Positions 14,101 to 25,588 of a DNA stretch of 64,000 bases are shown here, in pieces (the first letter of the stretch is position 1; every line of letters starts with the position of its first letter). Location of the stretch: assembly GCA_020975725.1 (NCBI GenBank), contig QXJR01000006.1, forward strand, positions 806,001-870,000, written 5' to 3'. The DNA comes from Picocystis sp. L7. Lineage: Eukaryota > Chlorophyta > Picocystophyceae > Picocystales > Picocystaceae. Below the pieces are notes generated by a model. It was not told where the DNA came from and did not search any database. It saw only the letters and a list, made by a program, of their open reading frames with translations. The translations under genes were made by a program, and so were the position numbers.

Positions 14101-15697
14101 AAGCCGAGCAATCGACCCGCGAAGCATCTCGTCCACATGCAAGAGATCTTCCCCTACCCTTTCCACACAATTGCGGTAGACGAAGTTGTCGGGCTTCCCG
14201 CCACTTCGAGAGGTCACAACGCGGTACCAACCGTCACATGCCGGTTTTCCAAGTACGCTCTCTACTTCCCGATGCACACTGATTGGACAACGCACGACGT
14301 TGCCAAGGTGCTCATGGACCGAGTAATCCATCAGTTCGGAAGTCCGCGAGTTGTCCTCACCGACAACGGGCCCCGATTTCGCGAGCTCTTTGATCCATTC
14401 CTGATCGAGCTCGGGGCCAAGCATAAAAGCGGCGCGCCTTACCATAGCCAGACACAAGGAGGAGTGGAGGTGCAGCACCGCACCCTTTTATCCACCCTTC
14501 GGGCATTGGCAACATCACGGCCAGATGTAGAGTGGGATGAGCTGCTTCAAACAGCGTCCTTCTCCTACAATACATCGGTGCATAGAGTCACTGGCTACTC
14601 TCCTCATTACGTTCTCTTCGGTACAAACGCCAGTTTGCCGTGGACATATTCCCTCCTAAGAGAGAATGCAGACCCTGCGTGCAAGCGACTCCATTCGCTA
14701 TTTGATGCTCGCCGAGAGCTTTATGCTCAAGTGCAAAAACGACACGCCCTCTATCAAAAACAAGTTGAAGATAGATTGAACCGCCAAAGGCAGGTTCGAC
14801 GCTTTCGCGTCGGGGATAAAGTCAAACTGCAACGTGGTCTGAAGTCCTCGAGGGACAAAGGAAAGCTCGAGAGCTACTTTGTAGGGCCGTACACCATTGG
14901 GGAGGTGTTACCAAAGGGAGCTTACCACTTGGTTCTACCCGACGGCACTCGACATTCCGCCACAGTCAATATCGAACGACTGCATCCCTGGCATGAGAGC
15001 GACCATTCAAAGTTCCCCCATCGCGAACTTACTCCTGAACCTCAAACGGTTCCTCTCCCAAATGGATCAGAGGAAACTCGTTTCCAGGTAGAGCGCTTCT
15101 ACATACGTGATTGGACCACTTTTCCACCTAGGTACTATGTCCAATTTGCTTGTAGCGCCGATGCCCCTCTTCACGAACATCGCGGGTTCGTAGAGGAAAC
15201 GTCGGATCTCATCGACCACGTTTGTGAGATCGAGGAACTCCTCGGGCATTCCCCGAGCAAGGCATCACCGCACGTAACAAGAGTCGCGTGTCTCGCTACA
15301 AGTCCAAATTTTATCACCAGAAGAGGCCCATCCTAAAGGATACGTGGCCGTACGCTCTGCCATACACTAGCCTAAGGAAACCGCGCTTTGCGAAACCGCC
15401 AAGTACGAACTTGGTTGGGCAAGTCGTGCAAGCAAGGTTCTTGCTCGAGCTCATGGACGGCTCAACTCGCCTGGAGTTTTGGACTGGCCTTGTGGAACGC
15501 TTTCGAAAAGCGGCGACATCTTCTCCCGCTGCTTACGTCATCCGGTGGACGGACGGGACTACTTCCTCCTACCGTCCCGATGACACACACACGATCCTAT
15601 TCGATCCTGTGGTGGCTGTGTACGGCCAAGCTTCCCTCGTCTCGCCAGAGCCACTCGACGATCGGGCTGAGTTGCGCTTAATGGTGGTCCGGGAGGG
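8143..15697 (+). CDS. gag-pol coding region of Ty3/gypsy copy B
   Basis: A very long frame encodes gag, protease, reverse transcriptase, RNase H and integrase as one polyprotein. The visible landmarks are gag core 9.9-10.35 kb, a Cys/His cluster near 10.95 kb, protease DTGA near 11.23 kb, YMDD at about 12.36 kb, RNase H ETDAS near 12.81 kb, the integrase HHCC finger at 13.98-14.1 kb, and DDE residues between 14.17 and 14.46 kb. A GPY/F-like module (14.8-15.0 kb) and a chromodomain-like stretch (15.08-15.24 kb) follow. Reading continues into the 3' LTR, as in copy C. It is a retroelement fossil, close to whole. Confidence 0.88.
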
Positions 15698-16590
15698 TGT
15701 TGCGCCCAGCCCTCTCGAGACACCTGTCTTGCCGAGGTTGTCCTTCGACGATGAGGAATAAGCACTCAATCGTGAGGCTGTTATGCCCAGCCCTCTCGAG
15801 ACACCTGTCTTGCCGAGGTTGTCCTTCGACGATGAGGAATAAGCACTCAATCGTGAGGCTGTTATGCCCAGCCCTCTCGAGACACCTGTCTTGCCGAGGT
15901 TGTCCTTCGACGATGAGGAATAAGCACTCAATCGTGAAGCTGTTGCGCCCAGCCCTCTCGAGACACCTGTCTTGCCGAGGTTGTCCTTCGACGATGAGGA
16001 ATAAGCACTCAATCGTGAGGCTGTTGCGCCCAGCCCTCTCGAGACACCTGTCTTGCCGAGGTTGTCCTTCGACGATGAGGAATATGCACTCAATCGTGAG
16101 GCTTTTGAGAGGTTCTCAATTATATTCGGGCCATTTACTTGGGACTTGTTTGCCTCGCCAAACAATGCCCAATGTCCGGCCTTCTTTACACGGGAGACCA
16201 ATGCTCTCGCCCAAGAATGGGCTAGTCTTTGCAACCTATGGGCACACCCACCTTGTTGCCTCATTGACTCCGTGATAGGCAAGTTGGAGGCCGAACCTAG
16301 AGCCCTTGTGACCATGATCACTCCGCATTGGCCAAAGGCTCCCTGGTTCCCTCGCTTGCAGCATCTCGCTACCTACCAGGAGGTACTAGGGAGGCATGAG
16401 GGAATATTCTCGGATGCCCAAGGAAGGCCCTTGCCTTCCCCTCACTGGGACGTCCTCCTTAGCCATGTCCCTAGGCGGATGCAGGGCCAGGACTAACCCG
16501 AATAGGGACCGGTTTGTCCCCCTTTCTAATAAGGGCTCTGTGGCCGATGAACCGGATAAATACGTGGCTTAGCCACGGGCGGCTTCCCCA
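15698..16590 (+). repeat. LTR shared by copies B and C (893 bp, expanded)
   Basis: It starts TGTTGCGCCC after a purine-rich tract and ends TTCCCCA. Its length is exactly 569 + 4 x 81 bp, the extra being four added copies of an 81-bp unit at the left end. Over the shared 569 bp it differs from the LTR at 24146-24714 at about nine positions by eye (about 1.6%), so copy C is young. One LTR serving two interiors is the usual product of tandem arrangement by LTR recombination. Confidence 0.87.
15705..16109 (+). repeat. 81-bp tandem repeat, five copies, in the LTR
   Basis: Units begin CCCAGCCCTCTCGAGACACC at 15705, 15786, 15867, 15948 and 16029, giving a strict 81-bp period with only a few mismatches. 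Other LTRs in the window have one copy. The array lies at the left (U3) end of the LTR, where LTR elements carry promoter or enhancer sequence. The period is a multiple of three, and the unit is also part of the region encoding the C-terminus. Confidence 0.93.
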
Positions 16591-19500
16591 ATGGAGTTAA
16601 GATGTAATATTAATTGCGGCGGAGGGGAACGAAAACACAACAACAACGTTCCTCAACGTTCCGCCCAACGGTCTCGAGCACCGCGGCGACACGAACGCAC
16701 GAGCGAACGAGCGCGAACGCACGCCGACGCCACCACCCTCGTCGTCTTCGCGCCACAGGAAAAGGAGGTGGGCGCGCAAGCGCCACACCGTTCAACGAGC
16801 CTTCCGCCTGCGAGTGGCGGCGAAGACATGGCGAAGAAAAAAGGAGCGAGCGAGGGACGCGCCGGCAATGCCGACGGCCAACGACCCCTCCATGCTTCGA
16901 CGGTGGTGGCTGTCGGCATTGCCGACGCCAAGCGACAACGCGCGCGCCCGGAGAGAGGCGCCGTGCCTCCACGAACCGCTCGCGAGGGTTTCGTGGAGGA
17001 GGCGAACGAAAAAGAGCGAGAAACGGCTTCGAAAGCCGCGCTCGCCGCTCCCACCTCCCAGCAGAAGAAGCCTCGTGCTTCTGGAGGTGGTCGAGAGGCT
17101 ATCCAACCCGTTCGCACCCCCACGGCCTTGGCCATGGCGTCTCCGGACGACGGTGCGCTCGAGGGTTTCGAAACCCTCGAGCACCGTGGGAAGAAGGCCA
17201 AAAGATCGGCTGCGAAAGCCGATCTGGCCTCCTCGGACGCACGGAAACTGCGCCGTGCCTCCGAGGCTACTGTTCGACCCGTCGCACGCGCCGATCGGCC
17301 CGTCGGTGCAACCGATCGTGCCGATCATGCGCGCTCCATCGCGCGCGCGCGCGGCGACGTTGATCGAACGATCCGATTGGCTGATGCCCCTCGTCCCGGC
17401 TCGCCATTGGCCGAAGCAGGATCTGGGAGCTCGCTCCAGGCAGACGCCCCTGTTGGGGGCTCGCCGTTGGCTGGATCCCCTGTTGGGGCAGCCCCATTGG
17501 CTACCGATCCCGGCAAGCCCCGAGCCAGGGCAAACCGAGCGAGAGAGGCTCTGCCCCCGGCCGAGGGATCAGGGACCAAGTCCATGGATGAGAGTGAGGA
17601 TGAGAGCCTAAGGCCCATCTACCTCGAGAATCTTCTCTCCGACGAAGGGGAGGCCCGAGCCAAGCAAGGTCCTCTGAAGGACTTGCAGGATCCACACGTG
17701 GAGGAGACACTCCGCTACGTGAATCGGCCTCTACCCGTTTGGATCATGGAGTGGGGAGCCGACCCACGTCGACTCACCGACGACGAGCTTCAAGCCGTCA
17801 AGGAGTTGAAAAACTCCTACTCCCGCGAGTGCCGTTTGCTCGCCCGGAGAGCATCTACTGCTACCTCCGAAGAGAAGAAACACTCCATCCAGAGGTCTCG
17901 CACCCACATGATGCAAGACCTCGCCCGACTCGAAAAGCTTTGTGAACACGAGCTCGCCTACCGTGAGGTGGCCATCGAGAAAGAGCGGGAACGCATTGAG
18001 CTTGAGCGGCAACGTGAGATTGCGGGCTTTGTAAGAGACCGAAGCGAGAGCTTGCGTAGCATGGCCGCGCTCTCTCCAGCCGAGGCTCATAAGCTATTCA
18101 ACAGTGCGATGGACTTGTTCGACTTCCTACGAGAGTCGCAACCGAAAGGGTCCTTGACTCAGCTGGCTCGATCGGCATTCCCAGAATCCGCGCTCGATCT
18201 TTTGGTAGATCCTCTCCACGAGGAGAGCCAAGGACCACGCGACAAGTTCATTGAGCGTGCCTTGGTTCGTGCTGGAGTGGTGGAGGAGCCGCACGAGATG
18301 CGCCCCCTTACGGCGACCGCCCTTGATCCCGAAAGGATCACGCGCGCCACACTCCCCTTGCCTCCGACCTTTGACGGTACGAAACTCGACCGCCATTCCT
18401 TGAGGGATTGGCTTCAATCGGTCCGAGACTTCACCTCCGGTCATTCGGACAAGGAAGAAGCGCAAGTTGCGCTTGCCGCACGCTACCTCATAGGGAGCGC
18501 ACAAAGGTTCTATAAATTGGCCACTCAAGCCCATCCGCCAACCACTTGGAAACAATTTTCAAGTGTGTCGCGACGACACTACTACCCTGACGATGTCGGA
18601 TGGGAGTGTGTCCTTGAACTCGCCCGTGGCTACCAACGCCAAGGCGAGAGTGCGGAGGACTTCTACTTGCGCATGCGCAAGGAAGTTGAAGGGGCCATGG
18701 AATCCACCGATCCATTCCTCCGTGCCTTGCGCACCCCGGATGGCCAAAGGAGGTTCTGGGAGCAATTCTTCTTGATTGTGTTTCGAGCCAAACTCCGACC
18801 ACAGTTGGGGAGGCTCCTCGACCATCATATCCGTCACGCTCAGAGAGTAGGACAGGAGATTGTCAATGGGGAACAACTTCTCCGAGAGGTGAAACATTTC
18901 GAAGGGCAACTCCCCTCCGAGCCCCAAGGGCCTCAGGGAGGTGGTAAAGGCAAAGGAAAATCTCCTCTCATGCCACCCCTCACAAAGGGTCCCACCTATG
19001 CGCGAATGGCAGGGTCTGGAAGCGGCCAACCTCGTTACGCTCCGTCCCCGGTTCCCCAAGGGTTGCCACAGGAGGCCATGTTGCAAATCCCAGCCTCGGC
19101 ATTGACCTTCGGGCAGCTCCAAGCCGCCCAAGGTTGGACAAGGCCCCAAGGAGCGCCTCCTCAAGCTCCGCTGGCGCCGCATCAGCGAGCTTTCAAGCCC
19201 GGCGGCAAGAAGAAAACCCGCCGAGGCACCTCCGCACAAAAAGGTAGGTTGTGGAGCAGCGAAGTTTCCGAGGAGACCCACGAGGCCTTCGACAACTCGA
19301 ACCTGATGACTGACGGTGAGTTGCTCACTATGTCTGTGCCAAGGCAAAGGAAAAGGACGCATGTAAGTCCCCCTTGCCGTGCGACATATCGTGAAGCACC
19401 CAAGTGTGCACTATGTAATAGGACTTTGGATGATTGCGCTTGTGAAAACCGCTATCCTTGCCCTCCTCCATTGCACACTTCGGTCCCGGTGAAAACTCCC

Positions 19501-22500
19501 AAGGTGGACGCACCCCCAGAGTTCCCACTAAGTCCGGGAGAGTTTCACTCTCCCCTTCACTCGACTCCGTTGAGCGCGAACCTCCCGTCTACCATCGGTA
19601 CCCTATGTGAGTTTAGCTCGGGACTATGCACGAGCATGGTCGTGATGCTTTCCATAGCAGGGTTATCGGCAAAAGCCTTTGTCGATACGGGTGCCACCCA
19701 CAACTTCATAAGCTGTCGCTTCCACGATCGTGTGTGCCAAGCCGACCCAAGTGGTCGTACATCCACCCCCAAGCGAGAAAATCTGACGTACCGCTTAGGC
19801 GTTGGTGAGACGTTGCACAAGGCACCCGTCGTGAGCTTGACCTTCACCATCGATAAGGAGAAGGTCGAGAGGCCTTTTGCGGTGTGTCCCCTCAATACTT
19901 ATGACGTGGTGTTGGGGATGGACTTCCTGGTCTCGTTCCACGCGAGCTTAGAGTTCCCAAGGAACGTTCTAACGTTTCGCCATCAAGGGAGAAAGCATGA
20001 GCTTCGCGGCGATTCGAACTTCGCCTCGAAGCATGGGATGGATGCATTCTGCTCTATGCAAGAAGCCGCCCAAATCCTACGTTCCAGCCGCAAGGCTCGT
20101 GAAGCTAGCCTTTTCGTGCTCATCCAACGTCTACCCGACTTGGAACATGAGGAGGACGATCTCGGAAAAAGGATAGCTAGCCTTACCCTCTCCGAAGATC
20201 ACTCTCTCACCTCCCAAGGCAAGAAACGGCTCGACAAGCTCCTCCATAAATATGCATCGGTCTTCCGAGGCAAAGAGGAAAGCTTTGCCTTGCCTCCCGA
20301 ACGAGTGTCGGGAGAGGTGTGTCGCATACCCTTGGACGTCGCAAAAGACGGTCCCAAAAGTCGGCCACCTATCCGTCTCTCCCCGGAGAAGACCAAGGCA
20401 TGTCGAGAGCTCATCGACCAGTTACTCAAAGACGGCAAGATGGCGCATTCGCCCGGATCGCCATTTGGAGCCCCGGTACTCCTCATACCGAAGAAGGATG
20501 GGCGATACCGTATTGTCTTTGATTACCGCATGCTGAACAACCTCACGATCAAGGACAAATATCCTCTTCCTTTGATCGATGACTTGCTCCTAGACTTGAG
20601 CACCTCGAAGTTCTTCTCGTCCTTTGACGTGAAAGACGGGTTTTACAATATGCTTGTGGCCCCCGAGGATCAATACAAAACAGCATGCGTGACGCCGTTT
20701 GGTCAATTCGTTTGGCGTGTCATGCCGATGGGCCTGGCAAACGCCCCCTCTATCTTCCAGCGCATGATGAACCGCATCGTGTCGCCCTTAACGAACACCA
20801 AGGCGTACATGGATGATATCCTCATCCACTCTGGGTCAGAGGCTGATCACTTGGATCACCTCGAGGCTTTCTTCCAACGCTGCAAGGCTGAGCATATCGT
20901 GCTCGCCAAGGAGAAGACGGCGCTCTTTAAGAAAGCCCTCGACTACGCCGGATTCCATATTGGCGATGGCCGAGTGATGATGCAAAAGCGTCTCGTGGAG
21001 AAAATTGAGAACTTTCCCCGGCCAACTAGCATCAAGGAGAATCAAAGCTTCTTAGGCTTGTGCAATTACTACTCCTCCTTCATCAAGGACTTCCCCACTC
21101 TTGCTGCTCCTCTTTCGGACATCAATAGAAAGGCGTTTAAAGGAGACTTCGTTGGCTCCTGGACTGAGGTTCAAGAGGACGCGTTCCAGCGCCTCAAGGC
21201 TGCTCTACTTCAAGAGCCCGTCCTCGTCCAATACGACCCGAACAGAGAGACGCGCGTAGAGACGGATGCTAGTAAGATCGCTACCGGCGCGATCCTTTCT
21301 CAACTACATGAGGATGGCAAGTGGCATCCGGTTGCTTACTATGGGCGAAAATTCAATGATGCCCAACGCAACTACTCCACAGCTGAGCAAGAGACTCTTG
21401 CTATTTTGCAAAGTCTCGTCAAGTGGAAGCATCTTCTGCAAGGACGCTCTTTCACTGTCTTAACCGACAACACTGCGTCCAAATACTTGCAAACGAAGAA
21501 TGCTGATCAACTCTCCTCTCGGGAGATCCGCTGGCTAGACGCCTTGGCTGAGTTTACCCCTTTCGAGGTCCAGTACCGTCAAGGCATCGCCAACCCTGGA
21601 GCGGACGCTCTCAGTCGCACCGATTGGGACAGGGGCCAAGTCTTTCGTGTCCTCCATGTTGGGCCACCCGCGGAAGACTTGATTCCCTCCTTGGAAGAGA
21701 TCTTGTTGATCGAGCCTATGCTCTCCCTCGATCTAGCGGTCATTGGTACCTTTCGATCGAAAGCTGCTCGCGAACGTTGGATGCTGCAATATGATCGGGC
21801 ACGCCTTAAGGCCCCCGTTCGATGGCGTACAAGCCGTCCCCTCCGCTTTGAGACAACATCCCTCGCGGAGGTAGCCAACCGCAAGCGGCTCCCGCAGGCT
21901 CACGTAGTGCTCCTCGCTGATGACAAGCACCTTGACCTTCCCGCTTGCGACCGACTCCTTAGTAGGTTGCCTGCCTCTACCCATGTGATTCATTCAGCCA
22001 CGTATAATGGAACGTGCGCCCGTGCTACCAAGTCCTATAGGCTTGCGTCCGGTCTCACCGTGCGCACCACGTTGCAAGTCAACCCAGGTACTGATCTCAG
22101 GCTGATCACCTTAGCAGACCTCCTCCGGCGGTCGATGCCTTTGCTCACCATCCCAGCACTCGTTCAGCCGCCTCCCGGGCCAGCTCTTCGAGTTATGGGT
22201 GGTTCCCTTGAGATTTCATCGGTTGACCCCAGGAGGAAGATTTGTATACATTGGTGCAACGAGCAGGTGAGAAAGATAAAGCTTATCAGGCTCTTGTAGC
22301 TTCACCACCGAAGAAACACGAAGTTCGTGACAACCTCGTGTGGCGCATCGATCCCGAGACGGATCGTGTTTGCCTGGTGGTGCCGAATGATGTTGCCGTG
22401 CGACAACGACTTGTGGACCGTGTCCACGCAGATGCCCACTTTGGCGCTCAACGCACCTATGAGCAATGCCGACAACATTTTGTTTGGCAAGGTATGAAGT

Positions 22501-24503
22501 CGTACATTATTGACTTTGTCCGTACTTGTCCTCGTTGCCAGCTCCTCAAGCCGAGCAATCGACCCGCGAAGCATCTCGTCCACATGCAAGAGATCTTCCC
22601 CTACCCTTTCCACACAATTGCGGTAGACGAAGTTGTCGGGCTTCCCGCCACTTCGAGAGGTCACAACGCGGTACTAACCGTCACATGCCGGTTTTCCAAG
22701 TACGCTCTCTACTTCCCGATGCACACTGATTGGACAACGCACGACGTTGCCAAGGTGCTCATGGACCGAGTAATCCATCAGTTCGGAAGTCCGCGAGTTG
22801 TCCTCACCGACAACGGGCCCCGATTTCGCGAGCTCTTTGATCAATTCCTGATCGAGCTCGGGGCCAAGCATAAAAGCGGCGCGCCTTACCATAGCCAGAC
22901 ACAAGGAGGAGTGGAGGTGCAGCACCGCACCCTTTTATCCACCCTTCGGGCATTGGCAACATCACGGCCAGATGTAGAGTGGGATGAGCTGCTTCAAACA
23001 GCGTCCTTCTCCTACAATACATCGGTGCATAGAGTCACTGGCTACTCTCCTCATTACGTTCTCTTCGGTACAAACGCCAGTTTGCCGTGGACATATTCCC
23101 TCCTAAGAGAGAATGCAGACCCTGCGTGCAAGCGACTCCATTCGCTGTTTGACGCTCGCCGAGAGCTTTATGCTCAAGTGCAAAAACGACACGCCCTCTA
23201 TCAAAAACAAGTTGAAGATAGATTGAACCGCCAAAGGCAGGTTCGACGCTTTCGCGTCGGGGATAAAGTCAAACTGCAACGTGGTCTGAAGTCCTCGAGG
23301 GACAAAGGAAAGCTCGAGAGCTACTTTGTAGGGCCGTACACCATTGGGGAGGTGTTACCAAAGGGAGCTTACCACTTGGTTCTACCCGACGGCACTCGAC
23401 ATTCCGCCACAGTCAATATCGAACGACTGCATCCCTGGCATGAGAGCGACCATTCAAAGTTCCCCCATCGCGAACTTACTCCTGAACCTCAAACGGTTCC
23501 TCTCCCAAATGGATCAGAGGAAACTCGTTTCCAGGTAGAGCGCTTCTACATACGTGATTGGACCACTTTTCCACCTAGGTACTATGTCCAATTTGCTTGT
23601 AGCGCCGATGCCCCTCTTCACGAACATCGCGGGTTCGTAGAGGAAACGTCGGATCTCATTGACCACGTTTGTGAGATCGAGGAACTCCTCGGGCATTTCC
23701 CCGAGCAAGGCATCACCGCACGTAACAAGAGTCGCGTGTCTCGCTACAAGTCCAAATTTTATCACCAGAAGAGGCCCATCCTAAAGGATACGTGGCCGTA
23801 CGCTCTGCCATACACTAGCCTAAGGAAACCGCGCTTTGCGAAACCGCCAAGTACGAACTTGGTTGGGCAAGTCGTGCAAGCAAGGTTCTTGCTCGAGCTC
23901 ATGGACGGCTCAACTCGCCTAGAGTTTTGGACTGGCCTTGTGGAACGCTTTCGAAAAGCGGCGAAATCTTCTCCCGCTGCTTACGTCATCCGGTGGACGG
24001 ACGGGACTACTTCCTCCTACCGTCCCGATGACGCACACACGATCCTATTTGATCCTGTGGCGGCCGTGTACGGCCAAGCTTCCCTCGTCTCGCCAGAGCC
24101 ACTCGACGATCGGGCTGAGTTGCGCTTAATGGTGGTCCGGGAGGGTGTTGCGCCCAGCCCTCTCGAGACACCTGTCTTGCCGAGGTTGTCCTTCGACGAT
24201 GAGGAATATGCACTCAATCGTGAGGCTTTTGAGAGGTTCTCAATTATATTCGGGCCATTTACTTGGGACTTGTTTGCCTCGCCAAACAATGCCCAATGTC
24301 CGGCCTTCTTTACACGGGAGACCAATGCTCTCGCCCAAGAATGGGCTAGTCTTGGCAACCTATGGGCACACCCACCCTGTTGCCTCATTGACTCCGTGAT
24401 AGGCAAGCTGGAGGCCGAACCTAGAGCCCTTGTGACCATGATTACTCCGCATTGGCCAAAGGCTCCTTGGTTCCCTCGCTTGCAGCATCTCGCTACCTAC
24501 TAG
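16591..24503 (+). CDS. gag-pol coding region of Ty3/gypsy copy C
   Basis: Parts in order are a basic N-terminal region, gag core (about 18.35-18.85 kb), Cys/His cluster (19.4 kb), protease (DTGA near 19.68 kb), reverse transcriptase (YMDD near 20.81 kb), and RNase H (ETDAS near 21.26 kb). A linker of about 210 residues (21.6-22.24 kb) of unknown function follows. Integrase has an HHCC finger at 22.43-22.56 kb and D, D, E near 22.62, 22.80 and 22.91 kb. GPY/F-like and chromodomain-like segments reach 23.69 kb. A conserved tail (23.7-24.14 kb) is shared with the methyltransferase-bearing element. The last stretch (24.25-24.50 kb) lies inside the 3' LTR and resembles the region after RNase H in DIRS-type elements. 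It is treated as a fossil with about one break. Confidence 0.88.
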
Positions 24504-24714
24504 GAGGTACTAGGGAGGCATGAGGGAATATTCTCGGATGCCCAAGGAAGGCCCTTGCCTTCCCCTCACTGGGACGTCCTCCTTAGCCATGTCCGTAGGC
24601 GGATCCAGGGCCAGGACTAACCCGAATAGGGACCGGTTTGTCCCCCTTTCTAATAAGGGCTCTGTGGCCGATGAACCGGATAAATACGTGGCTTAGCCAC
24701 GGGCGGATTCCCCA
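24146..24714 (+). repeat. 3' LTR of copy C (569 bp)
   Basis: It has TG...CA ends, starting TGTTGCGCCC and ending TTCCCCA, and exactly matches the length of copy A's 5' LTR. It contains one 81-bp unit, the last part of the coding region (to 24503), and the hairpin CGTGGCTTAGCCACG near the right end. The interior of fragment D follows directly, so this LTR also acts as D's 5' LTR. Confidence 0.87.
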
Positions 24715-24911
24715 ATGGAGTTAAGATGTAATATTAATTGCGGCGGAGGGGAACGAGAACACAACAACAACGTTCCTCAACGTTCCGCCCAACGGTCTCG
24801 AGCACCGCGGCGACACGAACGCACGAGCGAACGAGCGCGAACGCACGCCGACGCCACCACCCTCGTCGTCTTCGCGCCACAGGAAAAGGAGGTGGGCGCG
24901 CAAGCGCCACA
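24715..24911 (+). mobile_element. Fragment D: first 197 bp of another Ty3/gypsy interior
   Basis: It is nearly identical to 16591-16787 and 8143-8339, so it is the 5' end of a third tandem copy downstream of copy C's 3' LTR. It stops abruptly where an inverted LTR piece begins. It is clearly a remnant. Confidence 0.9.
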
Positions 24912-25180
24912 CCCCGAGCTTGCCCACCACAGAATCTATGAGGCAAGAAGGTGGGTGTGCCCACAAGTTGCCGAGACTAGCCCATTCTTGGGCGAGAGCA
25001 TTGGTCTCCCGTGTAAAGAAGGCCGGACATTGGGCATTGTTTGGCGAGGCAAACAAGTCCCAAGTGAATGGCCCGAATATAATTGAGAACCTCTCAAAAG
25101 CCTCACGATTGAGTGCATATTCCTCATGGTCGAAGGACAACCTCGGCAAGACAGGTGTCTCGAGAGGGTTGGGCGCAACA
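24912..25180 (-). repeat. Inverted LTR fragment E1 (first 269 bp)
   Basis: On the minus strand it starts at the true LTR end (TGTTGCGCCC, ending at 25180) and covers LTR positions 1 to about 268. It belongs to the same sequence variant as E2 (CTCGGGG at its inner end). Its inner break lies at the same LTR position as the A/B junction at 7838/7839. Confidence 0.85.
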
Positions 25181-25588
25181 GGGCCTTCCTTGGGCATCCG
25201 AGAATATTCCCTCATGCCTCCCTAGTACCTCCTAGTAGGTAGCGAGATGCTGCAAGCGAGGGAACCAAGGAGCCTTTGGACAATGCGGAGTAATCATGGT
25301 CACAAGGGCTCGTGGTTCGGCCCCGAGCTTGCCCACCACAGAATCTATGAGGCAAGAAGGTGGGTGTGCCCACAAGTTGCCGAGACTAGCCCATTCTTGG
25401 GCGAGAGCATTGGTCGCCCGTGTGAAGAAGGTCGGACACTAGGCATTGTGCGTGGAGGCAAACAAGTCCCAAGCAAATTGCCCGAATATGATTGAGAACC
25501 TCTCAAAAGCCTCGCGATCGGGGGAGTACTCCTCATCGTCGAAGGAGAACCTCTGCAAGACGAGCGTCTTGAGAGGGTTGGGCGCAAG
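25181..25588 (-). repeat. Inverted, more diverged LTR fragment E2
   Basis: It matches the LTR in minus orientation from around position 420 to position 1, and is visibly more diverged from A-C than they are from each other. It marks the right edge of the family array. The flank of E1 reads GGGCC where E2 begins, consistent with E1 having entered E2's LTR at that motif. Confidence 0.8.

Larger units (their letters stand above)
1..15411. repeat. Head-to-head inverted repeat, two arms of about 7.57 kb
   Basis: Arm 1 is 1-7571 and arm 2 is 7841-15411, with a 269-bp centre. Reverse-complement positions sum to 15412 throughout, from the window edge to the centre, so there is no net insertion or deletion. 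The arms are copies A and B. A few amino-acid differences between the two translated arms show that they are not one sequence read twice. The repeat continues beyond the left edge. Confidence 0.93.
7839..16590 (+). mobile_element. Ty3/gypsy LTR retrotransposon, copy B
   Basis: This plus-strand copy has a 5' LTR truncated at its left side (7839-8142), an interior of 7555 bp (8143-15697), and an 893-bp 3' LTR (15698-16590) that also serves as the 5' LTR of copy C. Domains match copies A and C. The left truncation falls exactly where copy A's LTR begins, which suggests that A inserted into B's 5' LTR. The gag and reverse transcriptase parts are almost identical to copy C. It looks nearly whole, with about two breaks near its 3' end. 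Confidence 0.92.
15698..24714 (+). mobile_element. Ty3/gypsy LTR retrotransposon, copy C (both LTRs present)
   Basis: This is the only member of the family with both ends in the window: 5' LTR 15698-16590 (shared with B), interior 16591-24145 (7555 bp, same length as B), and 3' LTR 24146-24714 (569 bp). A polypurine-like GGTCCGGGAGGG precedes the 3' LTR. The order protease, reverse transcriptase, RNase H, integrase places it in Ty3/gypsy, and the chromodomain-like region suggests a chromovirus. The LTRs differ by about 1.6%. It looks nearly whole, with about one break. Confidence 0.92.

Noticed and set aside
1-15411. Palindrome as a pure sequencing artefact
   Set aside because: The arms differ at several residues and one arm continues into a distinct tandem array; an artefact is not excluded but is less likely.
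15705-16109. CRISPR-like array
   Set aside because: Units are directly adjacent 81-bp tandem repeats without spacers.
15569-16321. Minus-strand frame with a repeated Ser-rich peptide
   Set aside because: It is the antisense reading of the 81-bp tandem repeat in the LTR; no independent evidence of coding.
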